Below are positions 1 through 9,449 of a stretch of 64,000 nucleotides of DNA, in pieces (position 1 is the first letter of the stretch; each line of letters opens with the position of its first letter). The notes under the pieces are model-generated. The model ran no database searches, had not been told where the DNA came from, and saw nothing but the letters and a program-made list of their open reading frames with translations. This DNA comes from Acanthosepion pharaonis (taxonomy: Eukaryota > Mollusca > Cephalopoda > Sepiida > Sepiidae). Location of the stretch: contig CAHIKZ030005440.1 in assembly GCA_903632075.3 (NCBI GenBank), forward strand, positions 856,501 to 920,500, in the 5' to 3' direction. A program made the position numbers and the translations under genes.

Positions 1-520
1 TCAAGTAAATGTCTGTAAATATCAATTAAACCATTCCATGTATATGCTTGATAGCCATACTAATGTCTCTTGTGAAGGATTTTATTCTCTTTCTTTACTC
101 TCCTCTCATTTGTTTTGCCATACAGTGAGTCCCCGCCTATTTGCATTTCAGCATTCATGGTTTCACACATTCATGGATTTTTCTTTAGAACATATGTACT
201 TGTTATTTGCAGAAGCCCCAAATATTTGCATGTTTTTCTGAAGAACATATGTACAAATTATTTGCTGAGAACTTGATTCATGTATTTTTTCAATAGAACA
301 TATTTAAAATATTCTTGTATTATTTTCCTGTTATTTAAGTAAATTAAAACATATAACAGTCCATTTTTCATGGTAAAAATTGGCAGAATTGTACATCTTC
401 ATTGTAAAAAAACAAATGCAAAAACATGCGTAGTGCTTGGGCTTTGTTCTTTGTTAGGAGCTGCGGCTGGGGTTTTAAAAGTGGCTTATGCTAAGTCTGG
501 GTGCATCATCACAGTTCTGT
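1..520. other. No gene seen; possible pogo/Tigger-like end at 121
   Basis: No coding or RNA gene is visible. At 121 the sequence TACAGTGAGTCCCCGCCTA resembles the start of pogo/Tigger-type DNA transposons (TA target, then CAGT..GTCCCC), followed by ATTCATGG motifs of the same style. No matching right end was found, so this is a weak call. A GAACATATGTAC motif recurs at about 187 and 243, a short local duplication. Confidence 0.25.
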
Positions 521-529
521 TTTTAGAAA

Positions 530-905
530 ATGTTTTAAACTTGTTGCACCCCAAGCAAGGAGGGAGTGCCACTAATACGTAGGGGGTCACAGAGTGTGAA
601 AGAGAAAAGACTGTGTATAGGTGGGATTGAGGAAAGGATAAAGAGAAGAACGGGAATTAAATAATCAGAAAATAACGATTGACGTTGTATTTATTTTTTT
701 TAAAGATTGTAGTTATCAGGGAAGCAAGTGAGATGAAGGAACTATTGTCGGGCAGTCCGAGTTAAGAAGCTGTTGGAGTAGAAGTGGCAGTTAGATTTAA
801 CTGTTTCAGCAATAAAAGGGTGGGACCTAAATGCCAATCTAGTGTCATGCTTAAACTCATGTAGTCGGGCCACCAGAGCCTTGATAAAGTCGCTGAGAGG
901 ATGAA
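530..905 (-). mobile_element. LINE-A fragment, RT C-terminus and 3' tail (minus strand)
   Basis: Read on the minus strand this gives degenerate remains of the LINE-A ORF2 C-terminus (LHEFKHDTRLAFRSHPF, then an SNSF segment) and ends in the family's 3' tail (minus-strand GTAACCCCTT-like sequence, the SxVxALPPCLG reading and poly-pyrimidine). The tail sits near 545-590 as CACCCCAAGCAAGG followed by GCCACTAATACG. Stops and frameshifts make it a dead 5'-truncated copy. It is one of at least ten LINE-A relics in the window. Confidence 0.7.
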
Positions 906-1147
906 ATGCATCAGCTAAGATAAGTTTTCCTTTTGTCTTTATTCATATTGTCCGTTTACAGATATACTCTCTCTGCAATTTTCACACACACATACACACC
1001 CCTACATATCTCTCTCTATATAGTTATGACCTGGCATTTTCTCACAGATGTGATGTGGCTTCCCTCTGTCTTTTCTACAAATGTTTCCATAGCAACTGCT
1101 CTCGCAAGATACTTTTATTAGACCCTGAACTGTATGAATCTAAGTAG

Positions 1148-1412
1148 TTAACAGTTAAATGTAACCGCCTCTTCTACTTCAACACCTTCATCTCTCGCAC
1201 TTCCTGATAGTGGAAGTTCCATCCATTTACTTGCTCCCCTGATAGCTATTATCTTCAAATATTCAAATGCAATGTCAATCGACATCTTCTGACCCCTGAT
1301 CTTGATACTTGTCTTTCTCTTTATCCTTTTCTCAAACACCCCTCTTTGTCCTCACTCTCTGTAACCCCTTGTGTGCTAGTGGTACTCCTGCCTTGCTTGA
1401 GATGAAATGCTT
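1148..1412 (+). mobile_element. LINE-A 3' fragment
   Basis: Plus-strand copy of the last part of LINE-A: codons reminiscent of NRLFYFNTFISRTS, the AAATGCAATGTCAATCG segment at about 1264-1284, then the tail GTAACCCCTTGTGTGCTAGTG and CTTGCTTGAGATGAAATG. It is truncated at its 5' side and followed by a short (TA)n tract at 1411-1428. Confidence 0.65.
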
Positions 1413-1434
1413 ATATATATATATATATGAAATC

Positions 1435-1940
1435 TAACGTAGACCTGTTTAACATTTGAAATATTGGCGGAATCGAGACTTTTCTCATAGAGTCTCAGTT
1501 ACGGTGGACTGGTCATGTCTTGAGAATGTCTGATGACAGGATACCCAAGATCCTAATGTACAGCCAGTTAGATCAGGGCTACAGGAATGTAGGACGCTCA
1601 TGGCTAGGATACAAAGACAAGCTGAAAAGAAACTTGTCAGCAGTCAATATACCACATAACACCCTTGAGCGCTTAGCTTTGAAGCGGGTAGAATGGAGAT
1701 AAACGTGTTTTAGTGGACTCAGCAGTTTTCAATCTGCTTGTCTGAATCGTCTTCAAGAAGCGAGAGCAAGATCTAAAAGGTCAGCCCATCTAACTTACTC
1801 CATATGTGGCCTCCTTTGTAAATCACTAGCGGGTTTTAAATGCCACTTAAGATTATCGCACAAACTTTCATAACTGAATCAATAAGCTGTCAAATCCTCA
1901 TACGTCGAAACCGACGGGAGAGTCCATTATATATATGCAT
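1435..1940 (+). mobile_element. LINE-C fragment, ORF C-terminus
   Basis: Reading frame at 1520-1702 encodes MSDDRIPKILMYSQLDQG then RNVGR and a Y/WxRYKDKLK-like stretch, LERLALKRVEWR. It is preceded by LRWTGHVLRMSDD-type sequence, the conserved C-terminal region after RT of many non-LTR retrotransposons. The ORF is interrupted after VEWR but the reading continues (SACLNRLQEARARSKR). The same segment is present inverted at 36050-36560, and both end in the same CTCATACGTCGAAACCGACGG-like 3' sequence. Confidence 0.75.
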
Positions 1941-2038
1941 GCTGGAATGATTGTTTTTGAACACAAACCTTCGCCAATTTTTCTCGATCTATCATATCTG
2001 CTCTGAAATTGTAGCCTGATGTAAACAATGATTTTATA

Positions 2039-2043
<5 letters not shown>

Positions 2044-2080
<37 letters not shown>
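2044..2080. repeat. (TA)n microsatellite
   Basis: Pure TA run bordering a fold-back element. (TA)n tracts of 30-70 bp occur roughly forty times in the window, nearly always at repeat boundaries. Confidence 0.95.
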
Positions 2081-2083
<3 letters not shown>

Positions 2084-2460
2084 ACTATACTCGTTTCGAA
2101 AAACCTTCGAATTTTCCTATAATCAAATCATTCTCGAAGGAAAAAAAGGTTTTAAAAAAAGAAAGATCTAGAAACATGAAATCTGTCGAAAAAATCGCCC
2201 AGATACAGGTTTAAAGCCCAAAGAAAAAACACCGACACGAGTAAACAACTAACTAAAAAGAGCTCAATACAATACTAGAGCAGACCTAGATAAACCTAGT
2301 GGGCCAGACAAACCTACCCAGGTTTCACCTAAGCGGATCGTCAGGGAAAGCTGGCTAAAGAGTCAAAAGAGAAACAGCATATTTATAGGCGATAGCCAGC
2401 TTTCCCTGACGATCCGCTTAGGTGAAACCTGCGTAGGTCTGTCTGGCTCACTAGGTTTGA
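2081..2460. mobile_element. Fold-back element 1, copy 1
   Basis: A unique-looking left part (ACTCGTTTCGAAAAACC, AGCCCAAAGAAAAAACACC, AGAGCTCAATACAA) leads into an inverted repeat with arms of about 65 bp at 2292-2356 and 2394-2458 (CACCTAAGCGGATCGTCAGG and its complement), with a 37-bp loop. The same arrangement, including the unpaired left part, is present at 52911-53236. A (TA)n tract precedes it and a (TC)n(TA)n tract follows. No coding capacity. Confidence 0.75.

Positions 2461-2494
<34 letters not shown>
2461..2494. repeat. (TC)n(TA)n microsatellite
   Basis: Compound CT then TA run at the right edge of the fold-back element. Confidence 0.9.
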
Positions 2495-2671
2495 GTAAAT
2501 ATTATATGGATTAAATCCGATTAATTGTTTAATATATTTTCTCTTTATACGCTTTTTGTTTGGCTACACTAATTTGAGCAAATTCTCTGTTTTTTTTTTG
2601 TTTTTTTTAAATTAAACTGTATTAATTACATTTTCCGGTCCGAACGTTCGAGAAATTTCTTACAAAATATA

Positions 2672-2757
2672 CGCACCCTGATACGAATCGAACGTATATC
2701 CTCTAAGGAACCGTCATTTAGTCTGACGTTCTATGATTGTTCAGACACAGAGGATTT
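2672..2757 (-). pseudogene. tRNA-like sequence, class II shape, probably SINE head or tRNA pseudogene
   Basis: On the minus strand there is a perfect 5-bp T arm (ATACG TTCGATT CGTAT, a good B box), a perfect 5-bp anticodon-like arm (CGTCA GACTAAA TGACG) and a 4-bp variable-arm hairpin (TCCT TAG AGGA), the layout of a long-variable-arm tRNA. The D arm and acceptor are degraded. The loop would place CTA in the anticodon position, but base 33 is A rather than T, which argues against a working tRNA. A related copy lies at 45533-45617. Confidence 0.5.
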
Positions 2758-3170
2758 CCAGTCAATTTTGATGTCCAACAATTGAAATGCAATGCCAATC
2801 ATTATCCTCTGTTTCTTTAACTCCTATTCTTTTTTTTTTCTTTTCCGGAGCCGGACCCACAATCTTGGATTCTCAAGTTTTCATTACTTCGATTGTTTAC
2901 GGATTCCGCCATGTTGGCTTCTACTGATAAAAACAATTAAAGAGACATAACTCTCAATAGTTCATTTTCAAATGAAAAACTTACTATTCTCAAATTACAG
3001 TGTTTGAAAATAAACTTGTCTGTGTTTTAACTTTACTTAGGCCAACATGTCATACTATTTTCTGCAATCCTGAAATTTGGGATTCCCAATTTTTCATTAC
3101 AGCCATTGCTTTCAGTGATTTTTTTCCGACAATTTTTATAACTTGGAAATAAATTTGGGAATAATCGTTA
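2758..3170. other. No gene seen
   Basis: AT-rich sequence with a pyrimidine run at 2830-2843 and no coherent ORF or known motif. At 2774-2815 a short LINE-A tail-like piece (GAAATGCAATGCCAATC, then a CTCTGT..CTTTAACTCC run) is recognisable. Confidence 0.5.
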
Positions 3171-3177
3171 TTAATTG

Positions 3178-3410
3178 CGAAATCCAGCGAAAGAAATAAA
3201 ATTAAAGGAGACAGGCCGCCCCTTCAAGGTAAGGCTTCAAGAACACCAGAAAGCTGTAACACGAGGGGAAGTAGAAAAATCAGGCGTGGCTGACCACATA
3301 TGTAGAGAGAAGGGAGATCACCGCCCTCTGTGGGATCATGTTGAGTTCATAGACAGGGAACACCATTGGAAAATTCGTAAACTTAGGAATCAGCACATAT
3401 GCTAGGCCAC
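3178..3410 (+). mobile_element. Penelope-like element fragment, GIY-YIG endonuclease part
   Basis: The frame gives KETGRPFKVRLQEHQKAV, then VEKSGVADHI, PLWDHVEFIDREHHWKIRKL. This ETGR..R..EH...SAVADH...W....ID.E..W.IRK order is the distal half of the GIY-YIG endonuclease domain of Penelope-like retroelements; the GIY-YIG residues proper lie upstream and are missing. The fragment is short and stops at 3403-3405. It is the only recognisable coding relic of this class here and may be the source of the hammerhead-like modules elsewhere in the window. Confidence 0.65.
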
Positions 3411-3608
3411 AAAAATCTCCTGAGCCGACCAAACATAGAAATAAATACAATATGGGAACCACTAATAGAAGAAAGCAATGATAACAACATAGTTGCAATA
3501 TGAGCTCTGGTAGAAACATGAATGATAACAGCAAAATTGCAATATGAGCACTGGTAAAAATCGTTGCTGAAGACATTAGATTTATAATACCCAGAAATTC
3601 ATGCCCAA

Positions 3609-3957
3609 ATACACATGGCACAGTGGATAAAGGCGTTGGTTAGATCCAGTGACAGGAGCCAAAGAGTGTGAGTTCAATACCCGGTTAAGGCAGTGGAGAA
3701 CTTTCAGAGGGAAATTAACAGGAGATAACTGATAACTGACATCCATCAAAACATGGCAGGTGGAACTAGAACAGTCTACCCCAGTGAGCGAAATAAAGGG
3801 TTCAGTTCGAAATTCCAACCACTTGAAGAAGGCCGGAGCGTATAATGACCGAAACTTTGTGATAAATATGGTGACAAAGATGAGGACAATAGTCCGAATA
3901 ATGTAAATAATGTATAAAATTAATTGTATGTATGAAAAGTAAGGACCTACGTACATC
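3609..3957 (+). mobile_element. tRNA-derived SINE (family T), copy 1, with hammerhead-like module
   Basis: The head contains an A-box-like TGGCACAGTGGATAAAGGCG and a B-box-like GAGTTCAATACC, in the style of a Leu/Ser tRNA. The body has AGAACAGTCTACCCCAGTG and then, at about 3819-3862, CAC, TTGAAGA, a GGCC..GACC hairpin and GAAAC followed by GTG, a degenerate hammerhead-like module. It ends in AATAATGTAAATAATG. Other copies lie at 17785-17955, 45655-45850 and, inverted, 55670-55935. Confidence 0.7.
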
Positions 3958-4650
3958 AAACTGTCTTTAAATTTAGTGGCGGCAGAAGAATTATCGTTGA
4001 ACTTTTATAAGGTAAGCGTAAATATTAATGCAGTACTTAAATGTAGCAATTAATTTTGTGTTCTTCTATAGTTTATTTTTGCCTATCCCTTCTACTCCTA
4101 CTTGTTTGTTGTGATGAAGGTTCAATCAAAAGCCCTCAGCAGGAGCTAGCTTAAATGCCGCCCGAGAGAGCAGCATTTAAGCTAGTAACTAAATTTAATA
4201 ATAGTGTTAGTAATGGTGACAAAGGCTGTAATGAATGGAAAAAAATAGAAAATAAAAATATATAAAAAGGGAAAATGTATTAAAACCTTAGGGGGTGGGA
4301 GGAGAGAGAAACATATTTAGAAAGTTTGGCATTGAAATCGTTGTAATTAATTCTACAACTACAGCAATCTCTGCAATTTCTTTTCTACGCTAAAATGATA
4401 AATAGCAGTACTACCAAGACTATCAGAACTACGGCAACAACACATTCTTTCTCCTTCCTTCACTAAATCATTAAAAATAGCAATTATATCACAATCGCCA
4501 TGATTATAATAATTTTTCTGCATTTTTTTCTTTTTGAAAATACGACACAATTTCAGGACATTTGCGTCCACAACCCTCGACAACTTCCTGTCTGACTTAT
4601 TGGGGATGTTTTTATGTCAGACTTGTTAGGAATGTTACAATTGTTACTTA
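3958..4650. other. No gene seen; one perfect hairpin
   Basis: AT-rich unassigned sequence. A 13-bp perfect inverted repeat (CTAGCTTAAATGC at 4146-4158, its complement at 4173-4185, 14-nt loop) stands out. Nothing else is recognisable. Confidence 0.55.
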
Positions 4651-4651
4651 A

Positions 4652-4768
4652 TCATTTCACCTCAAGCAAGGCGATAACACCTCTAAGACGCATAGGAGAG
4701 GGCGCTACTGGAAGTGAAAGAGAAAGGAAAGACTTTAGAAGGAACCGGAAACCCACACTTAATATGTC
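4652..4768 (-). mobile_element. LINE-A tail joined to family-C sequence
   Basis: The minus strand carries the LINE-A 3' tail (plus-strand TTTCACCTCAAGCAAGGCG, then CTAAGACGCA) running straight into GACTTTAGAAGGAACCGGAA, the end of the family-C repeat. The same junction recurs at 5314-5410 on the other side of the (TCTA)n array. Confidence 0.6.
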
Positions 4769-4774
4769 TCTTAA

Positions 4775-4827
<53 letters not shown>

Positions 4828-4839
4828 CATTCCGTTCAC

Positions 4840-4888
<49 letters not shown>

Positions 4889-4899
4889 GTTCTGTTCAC

Positions 4900-4963
<64 letters not shown>

Positions 4964-4974
4964 CGTTCTGTTTA

Positions 4975-5015
<41 letters not shown>

Positions 5016-5027
5016 CTTTCTGTTCAC

Positions 5028-5079
<52 letters not shown>

Positions 5080-5090
5080 CGTTCTGTTCA

Positions 5091-5147
<57 letters not shown>

Positions 5148-5169
5148 CGTTCTGTTCACATCTACTATC

Positions 5170-5213
<44 letters not shown>

Positions 5214-5238
5214 CAGTTACTCTATCTCGTTCTGTTCA

Positions 5239-5291
<53 letters not shown>

Positions 5292-5292
5292 C
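4769..5292. repeat. Punctuated (TCTA)n array
   Basis: Eight blocks of TCTA repeats of 30-60 bp separated by seven near-identical spacers of the type CTCGTTCTGTTCACATC. The same spacer breaks up TCTA/GATA arrays at 25235 and, on the opposite strand, 63285-63560. The 200+-codon frames across it are translated repeat (LSIY) and not genes. Confidence 0.9.
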
Positions 5293-5313
5293 ATTCATCG
5301 TTTTCTGTTTTTT

Positions 5314-5410
5314 AATCAATTCACCCCAAACAAGGTAAAATGCCCCTAAGATGCAAGGGGGCTACTGGGCTTGAAAGTGAAAGAAAACAACTTTAGAAGG
5401 AGCCATAAAC
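5314..5410 (-). mobile_element. LINE-A tail joined to family-C sequence, second copy
   Basis: Plus-strand TTCACCCCAAACAAGG, CTAAGATGCAAGGGG, then ACTTTAGAAGGAGCC. It repeats the junction found at 4652-4768, so the tetranucleotide array is bracketed by two direct copies. Confidence 0.6.
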
Positions 5411-5429
5411 CCCATAATAGTATAAATTT

Positions 5430-6175
5430 CAGAGTTTAGGCGGAGTTTTTGAGGTATAGAGTTAAATTTAGAAGGAACTGGAAGCCCAATCTCAAACGGG
5501 AAACCAGGGACGAACCTCTACTTCTGCTAAAGAAACCGCTTAGTAATGCGAATCGGGCGATATATGGTCCTATCTATTCCCATGGGGGGGTGTATGCAGA
5601 GTTTCACCGAAGACTTTAGTAGTATAGAGAACTTATCAATAAACAGGAAACAACAGATAAAGCTCTACTCCTCTTCAAAAGTCTGGGGAGGAGTTTAATC
5701 CGTGCGATAGGTTAATCCATCTACGCCTAGTGAGGAAAAAAAAAACTATTAAAAATTTAGAGTTTAGGTGGAGATGTTAGAAATATAGAGTTGATGTAGA
5801 ATTTACTAGGGACCTGCAACCCTAGCCTAAACCCGAAACAAGGTACGAACATCTACTCCTGTTGAAAATCCCGGGGAGGAGTGTAAAACGGGCGATAGGC
5901 GAACGTATCTAATTCTATTATATTCTGGTTGACTTCTTTGCAGTTTTGAATATAGAACTCTCTTTCTCCTAGAATAGCTGCTAGCCAAGGTTAAGAACCC
6001 AGTCTTCCCTGAATTTAAAAAAAAAATGACATGCCCCTTCAGGAGGTAGGCAATCATCGATTCTACGGATATTTTTCTTTACCAATATTGAAATGTTATG
6101 CATTCTAAGGCTGAGGGGCTAGTCTACCCGACTATTTAACCCATAGGTGGAGGAGAGATTGATATTTTTTTTATC
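5430..6175 (-). repeat. Family-C dispersed repeat, tandem copies (inverted relative to 40490-41380)
   Basis: Repeating pieces with TTTAGGCGGAG, GAAGGAACTGGAAGCCCA, AAACCAGGGACGAACCTCTA and GGGGAGGAGTGTAA-type signatures occur about every 160-170 bp (5430, 5640, 5757). Beyond them, 5930-6170 is the reverse complement of 40950-41225. No coding sequence. Other copies: 17505-17705, 27826-28175. Confidence 0.65.
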
Positions 6176-6229
6176 TTTTTCCAGGGCATTAGTGCGAATT
6201 AAACTTAACAGACTAGGCCGGATTTTTTT

Positions 6230-6720
6230 TCTTTTTTCTTGACTTAAATAATTTTATATAAAAAATAATCATCATCACTATTAAAATATAATTTCTTTTG
6301 CAATTCTAAACCATCGTGCCTGCAAAAAAAAAAACAAAAAAATAAAACAAACCAAAAAACGAAAACAAGTATCAAAATTATAATCTTTCCTTGACACTGC
6401 TATTATTTTAACTACCTTTACTCCTCAGCAACGTTAGCTGTTTTTAAAAGCCAGGATTAGAATTGAAATACATATAATGAAAGTGAATTTATACATTTTT
6501 TTTGTTCTTGAGAATTGACAACAAAAATAATAAACACTATTTATTAATTAAATTGTTTATAGAAATGTTTAGCAAAACATCGGCTAATTGCCAATGGTTT
6601 CGAACTTTATAAAATGGTAAAATATAAGAATGTCCTTATAGTTGGTTCACATATTTTAATAATTTAGTAAATGTTTATAAATTTATGAAAAAAAATTGTT
6701 TTCATATTTATTTAAAAAAA
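6230..6720. repeat. Unassigned AT-rich repeat with inverted and direct partners near 8 kb
   Basis: 6380-6560 (TTGACACTGCTATTATTTTA, ACTACCTTTACTCC) is found inverted at about 8400-8550. 6590-6720 (TTCGAACTTTATAAAA, AATTTAGTAAATGTTTATAA) is found in direct orientation at 8150-8260. The LINE-A fragments lie between the copies. Poly(A) and poly(T) runs occur. No ORF. Confidence 0.5.
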
Positions 6721-6729
6721 ATTATTTTC

Positions 6730-7140
6730 AGATGAACTTTCATCTTTGGTACCTAGATTTTATGAATTTAAGTGCAGTACTAGATTGGCATTAAGTCCTC
6801 ATCATTTTACAGTTGAGATGGTGAGATGTAACCGAAAGTTCTATGCTAACAGTTTCTTCTCTTGCACTTCCCGCTTGTGAAACTCTTTTCCGGCTTCTTG
6901 CTTCCCAGCCAACTTTGATCTTCAAAAATTGAAATGCAATGTCAATCATTATCTTCTGTCTTCTCAATTCTTGTTCTTTTATTGTCCTCTCTCCTTAATA
7001 CTAACATTCAGTAACGCCTTGCATCTTAGTGGCTTTATTGCCTTTCATATTCAGAAATTGAAATGAAATATTAATCGTTTTCTAGTTATCTCACACCCTG
7101 TAACACTTTGCGTCTTAGTGGCTTTACTGCCTTCTATGGG
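6730..7140 (+). mobile_element. LINE-A fragment with 3' tail
   Basis: Degenerate translation contains SLVPRFYEFKCSTRLAL, RCNRKFYANSFFS, SFPASCFPANFDLQ and KCNVNHYLLSS, the C-terminal end of the LINE-A ORF2. A short second tail piece follows at 7044-7135 (GAAATGAAATATTAATCG, then CTTAGTGGCTTTACTGCC). Confidence 0.75.
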
Positions 7141-7224
7141 GGTGATACCTATTAAAAACCTTTTTTGTTATTGAATATTCCACATTAAGTAATAGAAGAA
7201 GATGAAACGTTGTATGAATCAACA

Positions 7225-7840
7225 ATGTTATAGATCCTGATCTGGCAGCTCGGTTTCAGTCACTTTCCCACCGCTGTAAGTCGCATATCTGGGTCTTTTC
7301 TATGAAATTTCTCATGGTAATTATTTGATTGAAATCTTCACTATGGTATCCAGACTTTTTTTTTTTTAAATTTAAGCGCAGTACGAGATTGGTAGCAACG
7401 TCTCATAAAATCATATTTGAATTGCCTAAATGCAACCGTAAGTTCTATGCTAACAGTTTCTTCTCTCGCACTTCTTACTTATGTAACTCTCCTTCGGTTT
7501 CATACATTATAGCCAAATTTGACCTTCCAAAATCGAAATGCAATGTCAATCGTTATCATTTGTCTTCTTAATTCTTGTTCTTTTATTGTCCTCTCTCCGT
7601 AACAGTAATTTTTCTCATATTCTCTAACATTCAGTAAACACTTGCATCTTAGTGGCTTTATTGCCTTTGGTCTTCAAAAATTGAAATGCAATGTCAATCG
7701 TTATCTTCTGTCTTCTTAATTCTTGTTCTTTTATTGTTCTCTCTCATTAATAGTAATTTTTCTCATATTCTCGAACATTCAGTAAACTCTTGCGTCTTAG
7801 TGGCTTTATTGCCTTGTTCGAGGTGAAATGATTAAAAACA
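7225..7840 (+). mobile_element. LINE-A fragment with tandemly repeated tail
   Basis: Starts with DLAARFQSLSHRC-like sequence, passes through EFKRSTRLVATSHK and CNRKFYANSFFSRTSYLCNS, then carries two adjacent copies of the 3' tail beginning GAAATGCAATGTCAATCG at 7535 and 7684 (period about 149 bp). Each tail includes TTCTTAATTCTTGTTC and CTTAGTGGCTTTATTGCC. Internal stops show it is dead. Confidence 0.75.
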
Positions 7841-7849
7841 GTTTTAAAT

Positions 7850-8640
7850 TATAATTATTGCATTGCATCGGTTCTAATTACATTAGTTTTGCAAAATTTT
7901 GCAAATATAAATTGTTCTTGTAAACATACGATCTAATAAATAAATAAATAAATAGGGTTTAATACTTTTGCTGCAAATACTCAAGAACAAAAAATATATA
8001 AATTCACTTTTATCATATGTCTTAGATTTTATGACAATTCTCTTTAAAACAATCAGACTTTCTTTTGAGAATTGGCAAAAAATAAACACTATTTATTTAT
8101 TTAATATATTTATTGAATTGCTTGGTAAAACATTGGCTAACTGCCAATCGATTCGAACTTTATAAAAATGTAAATAATAAGCATTTCCTTAGAGTTTTTA
8201 TATTTTAATAGTTTAGTAAATCTTTAAAATTTATGAATAAAAATTTGTTTTCATACTAATGTCTTTATGAATTGGTAAAGATTGCATTGCATTATTTTTT
8301 TATTGTATTTGTTTTTCGAATGTTGCAAATATAAAAGGATTCTTGAAAATAAGCAATAAATAAATGACGTGTAAATAAGCAATATTGTGTTTAATATTTT
8401 TGTTGTCAATTTTCAAAAACATAGAAAGTGTATGAATTCACATTCATATGTTTAGATTTACAATTCTAATAATCGCTTTTTAAAACAATAAATATTCCCG
8501 AGGAGTGAAGGTAGTTAAAATAATAGCGATGTCAAGGGAAAGAAACCGTTCTTTTAAGATTCTATTTTTTACGGGCATGAAGGTTGTATTCCTTTTTTTT
8601 TTTTTTTTTACTTAATCATAATAATCAGCTTGTCTAATAT
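7850..8640. repeat. Partner copies of the 6.2-6.7 kb repeat
   Basis: 7960-8260 is a direct copy and about 8380-8640 an inverted copy of segments of 6230-6720. The shared ends include CAAGAACAAAAAATATAT, AAATTCACTTTTAT and GGTAGTTAAAATAATAGCGA. Non-coding. Confidence 0.5.
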
Positions 8641-8964
8641 CACCATCATTATAATGTTCATCGATTTCTCTTAGGAAGTTTTAGGTTATTCCGTTTGATG
8701 ATTTCGAAGTCCAACATTTGAATATTTCGTATGTTCCAAAGTAAGGTTTTGGTTGTTGAATCGTTAATATTGCCACTGCATCTCGTTTCATATTTGCGTC
8801 TCACAATGACGGCAAAGTCATTTCCACATTGCCCGTTCAGATTTTGCCAATTGATCGGTTGAATATTCTGCAGCGTGGCTTTGAAATGATCCTTTTAACG
8901 AAGTCTTCGATAAACCATTGTTTTAGTTCCTACTTTGAGCTCGCAGAATAGGATTTATTTTAGG
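8641..8964. other. No gene seen
   Basis: Unassigned sequence without coding potential or a recognisable repeat signature. Confidence 0.45.
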
Positions 8965-9449
8965 AACCTCAGGTTTTAGGCGAAGATGGCTCTTCACAAT
9001 TTTCTTTCCTTTGTAGGTGTTAATACATTTTTTCTGATTTTTCTCCAAAACCTTGTTGCGCCATGCATTTACTCAACCTTGTTTTTCTTCTTCTATGTCC
9101 AGTGTCACTTCAGGACATTGGAGATCATGGATCTCCAAAATTTCCATTCCTTTGTAGCTGTTAATAAATTTCGTGTTTTTGTTATTTCTCCTAAACCTAG
9201 TTTCGCGCCATCCATTTAGTTAAACTCATTTCTTCTTCTTCTTCTTCTTCTTCTTCTTCTTCTTCTTCTTCTTCTACTTTATGTCGTGTCCCTTCAGGAC
9301 GTAGGTGATCATTGTTCTCCACAATTTTCGGTCATTTGTAGCTCATAATAAATTTTGTCTTCTTAAATCTTCTAAACGTTGTTCTGCCATCCATTTACTC
9401 AAGCTCATTCTTCTATGTGTCGTGTCCCCTGATGAAGTTGGCAATCGTG
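8965..9449 (-). mobile_element. LINE-B 3'-UTR-like repeats
   Basis: Three to four partial copies of a ~135-185 bp unit, each with CTTCAGGAC, GGTGATCATTG or GGAGATCATGG, CACAATTTT, TTTGTAG, TTAATAAATTT and GCCATCCATTTA. Similar blocks flank LINE-B coding relics at 14690-14890, 39374-39520 and 44555-44700, so I read them as LINE-B 3' UTR on the minus strand. A (TTC)n run lies at 9233-9275. Confidence 0.5.

Noticed and set aside
4614..5349. 200+-codon frames rich in LSIY
   Set aside because: Direct translation of TCTA repeats in overlapping frames; no non-repeat coding segment.
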